8,225 bases of DNA from Bacteriovoracaceae bacterium. GTDB taxonomy: Bacteria; Bdellovibrionota; Bacteriovoracia; Bacteriovoracales; Bacteriovoracaceae. The DNA is taken from NCBI GenBank assembly GCA_023954595.1, contig JAGSHJ010000128.1:1-8225 (forward strand), written 5' to 3'. The position numbers and the translations under genes were made by a program. Positions 1 through 5,930 of the stretch are shown here, piece by piece. The notes beneath the pieces are model-generated. The model searched no databases. It had not been told where the DNA came from and saw only the letters and a program-made list of their open reading frames with translations. The first letter of the stretch is position 1; each line of letters opens with the position of its first letter.

Positions 1-37
1 AAATATGCCTTACAATGAGCCTAAGTAAGGACCAAGT

Positions 38-568
38 ATGAGAGTAAAAATTCAAGAACAGCAAAAGACCTTAACTGATCTGAGCACTGACAAAACCTTG
101 ATCACTATAGGTAGAGGATCTGAATGCGACATCAGGATCCTGAATCAAAATATATCAAGATCACATCTTCAGATTAAAAAAGAGAATGGAAAGGTTTATA
201 TCTCCAACATCTCTTCAAATAACTGGTTTGGTCTAAACGAAGACAAGTTAACTACTGATGAGTGGGTTGAACTTCTTGATACTCATACACTGCTGTTACC
301 TGGAGAGCTCCAAGTATTTATAACTCTAGATAAATCAAAAAACGACATAGCAGACAATGAACCCACAAATTCGTATAACTACGAATCGGATTTAACGGGT
401 GAGTTGGAACTGGATACAAAAAGAAAGAAAACTAAAAGAAAAACAAAAGTAAAAACTCAAATTAAAGACGTTTCTGAATCTCCACAGAATAATAAGAGTC
501 AGCTCTTACTATGTATCATCGTCTTCATAGGCCTTGTTCTCTATATAAACAGAGACCTCATAAAATAA
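38..568 (+). CDS. FHA-domain protein with C-terminal membrane anchor
   Basis: This is a 176-residue protein. An FHA (forkhead-associated) domain spans about residues 1-98. The family hallmarks are visible: G25-R26 at the end of the second strand, S40-R41-x-H43 in the phosphothreonine-binding loop, and N61-N62-x-x-G65 at the later conserved Asn/Gly position. FHA domains bind phosphothreonine peptides, so a partner Ser/Thr kinase is expected, but none is in the window. After an acidic stretch comes a strongly basic linker (128-143, mostly Lys/Arg) and one hydrophobic segment (156-170), followed by only six residues. There is no signal peptide, so I infer a tail-anchored inner-membrane protein with the FHA domain in the cytoplasm. 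The ATG at 38 is supported by a TAAGGA Shine-Dalgarno at 26-31 with a 6-nt spacer. The protein ends just before a hairpin terminator and faces lolA tail to tail. The FHA call is firm; the cellular role is unknown. Confidence 0.87.
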   Translation: MRVKIQEQQKTLTDLSTDKTLITIGRGSECDIRILNQNISRSHLQIKKENGKVYISNISSNNWFGLNEDKLTTDEWVELLDTHTLLLPGELQVFITLDKSKNDIADNEPTNSYNYESDLTGELELDTKRKKTKRKTKVKTQIKDVSESPQNNKSQLLLCIIVFIGLVLYINRDLIK

Positions 569-569
569 A

Positions 570-590
570 AGCTCACTTAGAAAGTGAGCT
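570..590. terminator. Bidirectional intrinsic terminator between convergent genes
   Basis: A perfect 9-bp inverted repeat (AGCTCACTT / AAGTGAGCT) encloses a 3-nt loop (579-581). It starts 2 nt after the FHA gene stop and sits 6 nt beyond the stop of the leftward lolA-like gene. On the minus strand the hairpin is followed by a T-rich run (TTTATTTT, reading from 569 downward), which is good for the smc-lolA transcript. On the plus strand the following sequence is less T-rich (CGCAATTTATTT), so termination there may be weaker. Confidence 0.8.
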
Positions 591-596
591 CGCAAT

Positions 597-1190
597 TTAT
601 TTCATCTGTGTAATGTTAGTATTTTTTGGCGTTTCGAATTGGAAGTGCTTTTTTGTAAGCTTTGGATTCTTTTCAAACTTCACAAGTTTTAAAAGAACAG
701 GCTCGGCCTTATTCGTTAGAAATAATTTTAAATTCTGAGCTTCACCTAAAGTGGTCTTAGCACCAATTGCTTCTTTGAATTCAATTTCAATTTTTTCAAG
801 GCCTAACTGAGACTTTGCATCTTTGTTAAACGTCAGAAAGGCCTTCTTCTTTTTCTTAACAGTCTTATAGAGTTTATTGTTCTCAAGACCTTGAGATAAG
901 GAATCAAAGATTCTTGAATAACAAAATTGACCAGAATCTCCTACGGCCAACTCCCCTTTCTCACCTTCCATGAAGGGAGGAGTGTATTTCCAAGTTTTCT
1001 CTTCATTACAAACGTAAAGAAGAGGTGCATCACCTTTTACTTCGTAAGATATCTGCTTTGGAAACTTGTATTTAATATTAACCGGTATCTCTTTAGTTCC
1101 TCTTACATCTGCGAATTGGGCATCGAAGCTTTTTGGTAAAAAGCCTGCAAGTGCACTAAAGGAGATAAAAATGGTCAATATTGCTTTCAT
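597..1190 (-). CDS. lolA: LolA-like periplasmic outer-membrane lipoprotein carrier
   Basis: This 197-residue exported protein is near the usual LolA length. Residues 1-15 look like a Sec signal peptide (short Lys start, hydrophobic core, A-L-A before a likely cleavage at G16). The body fits the LolA/LolB fold: a FxAxF-like segment around 22-27, the W67-x-Y69-TPPF strand where the family has its W-x-Y-x-P segment, later strands, and a closing FQFETP strand near the C-terminus matching the family's F-x-F-x-P end. LolA carries lipoproteins across the periplasm from the LolCDE transporter to the outer membrane. The arginine that normally precedes the proline in the second strand (R43 of mature E. 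coli LolA) appears to be F43 here. The predicted mature protein has just two cysteines, C61 and C90. The ATG at 1190 has an AGAAGG Shine-Dalgarno at 1198-1203 with a 7-nt spacer. It starts 15 bp after smc ends, so they are probably co-transcribed. The family call rests on pattern recognition; function as the true lipoprotein carrier is probable. Confidence 0.7.
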   Translation of the reverse strand: MKAILTIFISFSALAGFLPKSFDAQFADVRGTKEIPVNIKYKFPKQISYEVKGDAPLLYVCNEEKTWKYTPPFMEGEKGELAVGDSGQFCYSRIFDSLSQGLENNKLYKTVKKKKKAFLTFNKDAKSQLGLEKIEIEFKEAIGAKTTLGEAQNLKLFLTNKAEPVLLKLVKFEKNPKLTKKHFQFETPKNTNITQMK

Positions 1191-1205
1191 AAATTTGCCT
1201 TCTTT

Positions 1206-4200
1206 TTAATGTAATTGTACAGAAACGGCCTTGGAAACACCAGGCTCCTGCATAGTTACACCATATAGAGTGTCATTTAGTTCCATAGTCTTTTTGTTGT
1301 GCGTAATTAAAATAAATTGTGACTCCTCACTCATCTCTCTTAATAACTCATTAAACCTTCCTACGTTTGCATCATCAAGAGGCGCATCAACCTCATCTAA
1401 CAAACAGAATGGAGCTGGCTTGACTAAGAAGATAGAGAAAATCAAAGAAACAGCAGTCATGGCCTTTTCACCACCACTCATTAAGTTGATCGATTGCATC
1501 TTCTTACCAGGTGGCTTTGCAACAATATCAATACCACACTCATTGCTATCAATATCGCCAACAATTTCTAGACGTGCTTCTCCTCCACCAAAAATGATTG
1601 GGAATACTTTCTCGAAACGCACGTTTACTTCATCATACGCCTCTTTAAATCTAGATTTCGATTTTTCATCAATATGCATGATGGCCGTCTCAAGATCTTC
1701 AAGAGACTTTTTCAACTGGCCTTCTTGATCTCTAAGAAAGTCATAACGAAGCCTTTGACGATCGTAATCCTCAATTGCTTGCCAGTTAATCTCCCCTAGA
1801 CGGTTAAACTCTGAACGATATCTCTTAAATTTCTCTTTTGATTCTCTAAGAACTGCAGGGAACTTCTTCTCAAATTCATATGCTTCATCTTTGATCTGAA
1901 TTTCACCTTCTTCACCTTCCATAACATACATGGAATCAAGTGAAGCAAGCTCTTCTAGTTCATCGCTATGAAGCTCAAGGAAGTTTTTCAGAACCTTTCT
2001 AAGATTTACACGGTACTTATCAAAACAGTCTTTAACTAAAATCTCTTCATCTACGATCGTTTGTTCAACCTTCAAATTAAGTTCAACATTAGATTTTTCA
2101 ATTTTATTAAGAGTAGATACTAATTCCTTAACCTCTGACTCACGTCCTTGCATTCCTGTAAGTAGTTGTGTCAGTTCGTCTTTAACAAGGTTTAGAAAGC
2201 TCTCTTTCTCACTCATTACTTCGGCCTGATCGCTATTCTCTTCTTGCAATCCCTCCAATGAGTTTTCTGCTTCTTGGATTTCATATTCTAAAGTCTCCAA
2301 CATTTCAGTGTTGGATAAATGCTTTTCTTTATATCTTTGAAGCTGTTTTTCTACATCTTCAATCTGAGACTGAAGCCCTTCAACCTGAGTATGGAAAGTC
2401 TTTGCATTTGCTTGAACCTCAAGTAACTCTCCACGCTGCTCCTCATAGGATGCTTTAATCTCTTGTTCACGCTCTCTCAGCTCTTCAAGTTGTTCTTGGT
2501 AAGCTTCAATTTTTTCTTCTAAATCATTCTTTTCATCTAGTAGACCTTCCTCAGTCTCAAGAATTTCAAGCTTCGCTTTAGATATTTCGGCCTTTCTTTT
2601 AGTTAGAATTTCTAAACGAGATGAGGTCGCTCCAAAGCTCTCCTCTCTTGACTCAAGCGAAGACTTTAAAGATACGAATTTGGTATTGGTTTGACTAAGT
2701 TCAGTTGAAAGATCTTCGTATTCGTTTTTAAGATCATCAATTTCCTTATCTAAACAAGCAACAGACTCTTCAAGCTCATCAAGTTCAGCCTTTTTGCCTT
2801 CATATTGTTCTGTTAGTTCGTTGATTAGGTTATTTCTTTGTACAACACCCATTGCCGCTTCATCAGGGTTTCTCTTAGAGATTTTTACATCGTTAAGACC
2901 CTTTTCAACAAAAACACTGCCATCTAAAGAAATAAGCCCTTTAAATTGAATATCTTCGGCAACCTTAAGTGCCAACTCTCCACTTAGATTCTTAACAACA
3001 TAATAGCCATTAAAGAAAACAGACATTGCTCTGGAGTATTTATCTTCATTAATTTTAAGGATGTCGTTTATGGCAACTACGTCCTCAAGACCCTTAACTC
3101 TAAGCCTCTCAGCTGTCTCTGCACCACAATCCGCCCCATTTTCCTGAGGAATGATGTAATCGAGGCTTGTTTCAGGGTTCTGCTGGTACCACTGATTTAG
3201 AACGTCGTTATTTTTATCTGCAGCAACTAGAGCATCAAAACTAGACTCAAATAAAGTCTCAAGTGCTTTTGCATACTCTTTTTCACACTCAATAATGTTT
3301 CCAAGAATTTCAAATGAGCTTTTGCCTTCACCTTCAAGGAACTTTAAAGCTCCCTCTTTAACACCTTCGCCAGACTTATTGATATCAATTAAAGATTGTC
3401 TCTTTGATTCAACTTGAATTACTTCTCTAGAGAGAACTCTAAGCTTGGCATCTTTTTCTTTTAACTCTTCCGACTTGGACTTTAATTCACTCTTAGCACT
3501 TGCATGCTTTTGTTCAAGCTCAGATAGGCTCTCTTTAAGCTGAGAAACTTCTTCTCTCTGCTTAACAAGATCATCTGTATAGTTCGCAGTCGAAGTTTCA
3601 ATCTCTTCTATTTCACTTGCTATATCTTCAAGGTTTCCGGAATACTCTTCGATTTTTGAGTTATTTCTAAAAACTTTTTGATCTATTTCAGAAAAGCTAT
3701 CCTTTGCATCTTCCATTTGGGAAGTAAGGTCTCTGATCAACTCTTCTTTCTCAGAAAGGTCTAATTTAAGATTCTCAACTCTCTCTTCCATAGAAGAGAA
3801 ATCCATCTCTTCATAGTTTGCTGATTCAAGATCTCTGAGCTTATCTTTAAGCTCTTCAAGCTTTTCAGATCTGGCCTCAATATCGCCTTGAAGCTCTTCG
3901 TTTTCACTTTGGCGCTCTTCAACTCTTTTTTCTTTGTCTTCTCTTGCTCTTTTTAGATGCTTAAGCCTCTCTTCGCTTGCCGCGAGTTCTTTGGCCATTT
4001 CATTGAATTCGGCCTGAAGCCCATCTATTTTTTCAATAAGATCAGTTTTTTTGATTCTTTCATCTTCAAGAGCAAGCTCAAGATGCTCTTTGCGCATGCT
4101 TGCTTTTTCAAACTCTTCATCATTTTGAGCAAGCTTTCTCTTCGCATTCACAAAGTCAGTTAGGTAATCAAACTCTTTGTGAGAGTCGACAATTAATTGA

Positions 4201-4892
4201 TGTCTTTTAATTTTATCTTTAAGCCTTCTAGCTTTTTCCGCTTTCTCAGCTTGTTTTTCTAGTTGTTTTAAATTTTTATAAATTTCAGACTGAAGATCGC
4301 TCAATCTGTTTAGGTTGGCCTGAGTACGCTCTATCTTTTTAAGCGACTCTTTCTTTCTCATTTTAAATTTAGTGATCCCTGCAACTTCTTCAATCATTAC
4401 CCTACGTTCTTCAGGCTTTGCTTGAACGAGTCTGTTAATCTCACCTTGAGCAATAATTGAGTAGGACTTTGCACCAGCACCAGTATCCATGAAGACTTCA
4501 TGAATATCTTTTAGCCTTGCAGGCATTCCATTAATTCTATATTCAGTCTCGCCGTTTCTATATAGCTTTCTTGTAAGCGCGATTTCAGCAGGACGAGTAA
4601 CTTGGTTTGCAATATGAATGTGCTTGCCAGTATCGTTTTGTAGAACAAGAGTAACCTCAGCAAATCCGCCTGGGCTGTACTTTGAAGAACCTGCAAAGAT
4701 CAAGTCTTTCATCTTAGCACCACGCAAGTGCTTGGCAGACTGCTCTCCCATTACCCAAAATAAGGCGTCAACAATATTAGACTTCCCACATCCATTGGGG
4801 CCTACGATGCCGGTAATTCCTTCATCAAACTGTATAGTGGTTTTGTCTTTAAACGATTTAAAGCCTTGCAGGTGTAAACGGATCAATTTCAT
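1206..4892 (-). CDS. smc: Chromosome segregation protein SMC
   Basis: This is a full-length SMC ATPase of 1228 residues, slightly longer than the usual bacterial 1150-1200. The N-terminal head has Walker A G31-PNGCGK-S38, an IINGxP-type strand at 120-124 and Q-loop Q149. The C-terminal head has the ABC signature LMSGGEK (1137-1143), Walker B ending D1166-E1167, a D-loop at about 1171-1174 and H-loop H1198. Between them lie two long Glu/Lys/Leu-rich coiled-coil arms (about 170-505 and 675-1030) that flank a hinge at about 505-670. SMC forms a dimer that, with ScpA and ScpB (not in this window), organises and separates sister chromosomes by ATP-driven DNA loop handling. The hinge is divergent: the usual closing GG-x-x-x-GG glycines are replaced by a charged stretch. 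The ATG at 4892 lies at the start of the conserved KLxxLxLxGFKSF strand, with a GAGGG Shine-Dalgarno at 4904-4908 at a rather long 11-nt spacing. lolA follows downstream. No clear sigma-70 promoter stands out upstream. Confidence 0.97.
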   Translation of the reverse strand: MKLIRLHLQGFKSFKDKTTIQFDEGITGIVGPNGCGKSNIVDALFWVMGEQSAKHLRGAKMKDLIFAGSSKYSPGGFAEVTLVLQNDTGKHIHIANQVTRPAEIALTRKLYRNGETEYRINGMPARLKDIHEVFMDTGAGAKSYSIIAQGEINRLVQAKPEERRVMIEEVAGITKFKMRKKESLKKIERTQANLNRLSDLQSEIYKNLKQLEKQAEKAEKARRLKDKIKRHQLIVDSHKEFDYLTDFVNAKRKLAQNDEEFEKASMRKEHLELALEDERIKKTDLIEKIDGLQAEFNEMAKELAASEERLKHLKRAREDKEKRVEERQSENEELQGDIEARSEKLEELKDKLRDLESANYEEMDFSSMEERVENLKLDLSEKEELIRDLTSQMEDAKDSFSEIDQKVFRNNSKIEEYSGNLEDIASEIEEIETSTANYTDDLVKQREEVSQLKESLSELEQKHASAKSELKSKSEELKEKDAKLRVLSREVIQVESKRQSLIDINKSGEGVKEGALKFLEGEGKSSFEILGNIIECEKEYAKALETLFESSFDALVAADKNNDVLNQWYQQNPETSLDYIIPQENGADCGAETAERLRVKGLEDVVAINDILKINEDKYSRAMSVFFNGYYVVKNLSGELALKVAEDIQFKGLISLDGSVFVEKGLNDVKISKRNPDEAAMGVVQRNNLINELTEQYEGKKAELDELEESVACLDKEIDDLKNEYEDLSTELSQTNTKFVSLKSSLESREESFGATSSRLEILTKRKAEISKAKLEILETEEGLLDEKNDLEEKIEAYQEQLEELREREQEIKASYEEQRGELLEVQANAKTFHTQVEGLQSQIEDVEKQLQRYKEKHLSNTEMLETLEYEIQEAENSLEGLQEENSDQAEVMSEKESFLNLVKDELTQLLTGMQGRESEVKELVSTLNKIEKSNVELNLKVEQTIVDEEILVKDCFDKYRVNLRKVLKNFLELHSDELEELASLDSMYVMEGEEGEIQIKDEAYEFEKKFPAVLRESKEKFKRYRSEFNRLGEINWQAIEDYDRQRLRYDFLRDQEGQLKKSLEDLETAIMHIDEKSKSRFKEAYDEVNVRFEKVFPIIFGGGEARLEIVGDIDSNECGIDIVAKPPGKKMQSINLMSGGEKAMTAVSLIFSIFLVKPAPFCLLDEVDAPLDDANVGRFNELLREMSEESQFILITHNKKTMELNDTLYGVTMQEPGVSKAVSVQLH

Positions 4893-4921
4893 GCTGCTTG
4901 CGTCCCTCTAAAAAAATTTTC

Positions 4922-4934
4922 GTGTGTGTGTGTG
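4922..4934. repeat. GT/CA dinucleotide microsatellite in the smc leader
   Basis: A pure alternating GT tract of 13 bases (six and a half units) lies 30 bp upstream of the smc start codon. It reads as CA repeats on the smc coding strand. Such tracts can change length by slippage. It lies outside coding sequence, so any effect would be on promoter spacing or the mRNA leader. At this length it could also be chance. Confidence 0.75.
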
Positions 4935-4935
4935 C

Positions 4936-4954
4936 ATTAAGATTTTCTCTTAAT
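4936..4954. promoter_or_regulatory. Perfect palindrome upstream of smc (possible operator or leader hairpin)
   Basis: ATTAAGA (4936-4942) and TCTTAAT (4948-4954) are perfect inverted copies around a 5-nt TTTTC centre. With one bulged base the symmetry extends outward to GC on both sides. It lies 44-62 bp upstream of the smc ATG, right beside the GT/CA tract. The position and symmetry suit a repressor site for a dimeric regulator, but no regulator is known from the sequence. An AT-rich mRNA hairpin would be weak, which makes a DNA-binding role the likelier one if it is functional. Confidence 0.4.
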
Positions 4955-5021
4955 TGCAGAACGATTGTCTAATGATTTAGCGCATTTTTCGCCAATTGAA
5001 AAGGCCATAATGAATTCGAAA

Positions 5022-5039
5022 GACCGCTCTGGTGCGGTC
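5022..5039 (-). terminator. Probable intrinsic terminator of the photolyase operon
   Basis: GACCGC (5022-5027) and GCGGTC (5034-5039) form a perfect 6-bp GC-rich stem with a 6-nt loop, about 40 bp past the stop of the FAD-oxidoreductase gene. Read on the minus strand the stem is followed by TTTCGAATT, so the T tract is short. An A/T-rich inverted repeat (AAAAAAG / CTTTTTT, 5046-5064) sits just before it in the direction of transcription. The placement between two leftward units supports a terminator that separates the photolyase operon from smc. On the plus strand it is not followed by T residues. Confidence 0.55.
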
Positions 5040-5078
5040 CATTCTAAAAAAGAACTACTTTTTTCTGCAACACAGCAA

Positions 5079-5930
5079 CTAATTGATGTGAAATACGTTA
5101 TCTAGAATATGCTGAGATGCAAGAACAGAGGCGTCCATATCGTTTCCAAAGAAGTAATCTCCTGTTAAATAAACCCCTTTGTCCTTTAGGGCCAACTGAT
5201 GGTCACTTGATATTGTTTTATCTACTTTGGCATATCTCCACTTATGAACATATGACTCGACAGGTCGAAAGGTCTCATCAAATTCTTCACGAAGTTCTTC
5301 CTTGGTTTTTTCATTCCAATCTTCTTCAAATTGAAGCAGATAATAATCAAAATCTTTTTTCACGTGCTGCAGCACCTTAAATTCACGTACTTGTTCAAGC
5401 TCTCTATCCATCGCGACCATATAGAATACTGCGCTGCTGTAAGTTGCTTTTGATAATGCTGGCACTTCAAGATTTGAATTACTTAGAATCTCTACTGCCT
5501 GAGGAGCTGGTACTGCCAGTACAACATCTTTTGCGGCTATACTTTCTAGGCCTCGAAAATGAAGAATATTCTCATTCTCGCCTACTTCAATGTTCTCTAG
5601 ATGATGTTTTCTATGAGTTTCAATCTTTTCCACAAGTGATTTTGTCCAAGAAGTTATTGAATCCTGTGCCTTAACTTCAACTCCGTCACGAATGAGAGTC
5701 TCATTCTCTATTCCGGCCTCAACCATTTCATTAAGTTCTTCGACAGTGGATTGAAAGGAATTTACGCCTATATTAAAAACATGATTTTTAAATCTTCTTG
5801 TCGCTAAACGCCCCCCGATATTGTTGCTCTTCTCAAAAATAGCAACCTTCTTTCCAGCGTCCTGAAGTTTTCGTGCACAAAAGATTCCGGATGGGCCGGC
5901 TCCTATAATTGCCACATCATATTTACGCAT
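5079..5930 (-). CDS. FAD-dependent oxidoreductase, COG3380/renalase-like
   Basis: This 283-residue flavoprotein has an N-terminal FAD-binding Rossmann fold: G10-AGPS-G15, the ribose-binding acidic residue E33 and the G39-GRLATR-R46 segment typical of renalase-like and COG3380 proteins. A VLAVPAPQA strand at 137-145 and the C-terminal HKWRYA (229-234) and LTGDYF (255-260) segments with a closing ASQ (271-273) match the same family, where the usual end is GDW...SGQ. Members bind FAD and probably oxidise a small molecule or reduced nicotinamide; the substrate here is not known. It is shorter than typical members (about 320-340 residues); the middle region after the GG motif is compact. There is no signal peptide, so it should be cytoplasmic. 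The ATG at 5930 lies inside the end of phrB (8-nt overlap) and has a strong AGGAGG at 5937-5942 with a 6-nt spacer, suggesting translational coupling. It is the last gene of the operon. Confidence 0.85.
   Translation of the reverse strand: MRKYDVAIIGAGPSGIFCARKLQDAGKKVAIFEKSNNIGGRLATRRFKNHVFNIGVNSFQSTVEELNEMVEAGIENETLIRDGVEVKAQDSITSWTKSLVEKIETHRKHHLENIEVGENENILHFRGLESIAAKDVVLAVPAPQAVEILSNSNLEVPALSKATYSSAVFYMVAMDRELEQVREFKVLQHVKKDFDYYLLQFEEDWNEKTKEELREEFDETFRPVESYVHKWRYAKVDKTISSDHQLALKDKGVYLTGDYFFGNDMDASVLASQHILDNVFHIN

Noticed and set aside
1..41. Possible 3' end of an upstream rightward gene before the FHA gene
   Set aside because: Two frames are open from the left edge (one ending TAA at 26-28, another ending TGA at 39-41 in an ATGA overlap). 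So few codons are visible that neither can be chosen.
511..738. 75-codon open frame crossing the FHA gene end and the terminator
   Set aside because: It runs through the hairpin and into the antisense of lolA, and its residues resemble no family.
843..862. Lysine-codon run in the lolA-like gene as a slippage or frameshift site
   Set aside because: The A-rich codons are interrupted by G residues, both sides stay in frame, and the downstream protein matches the family.
1231..1728. 165-codon open frame on the plus strand
   Set aside because: It lies wholly antisense to the conserved C-terminal head of smc, has no family resemblance and no credible Shine-Dalgarno; it is a shadow of that gene.
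4618..4911. 97-codon open frame on the plus strand opposite the smc start
   Set aside because: It is antisense to the Walker A region of smc and has no recognisable protein features.
4893..5020. A sigma-70 promoter for smc
   Set aside because: Candidate boxes (TTGGCG, TAGACA, TAAATC on the minus strand) do not combine with 16-18 bp spacing into a convincing pair, so no promoter is annotated.
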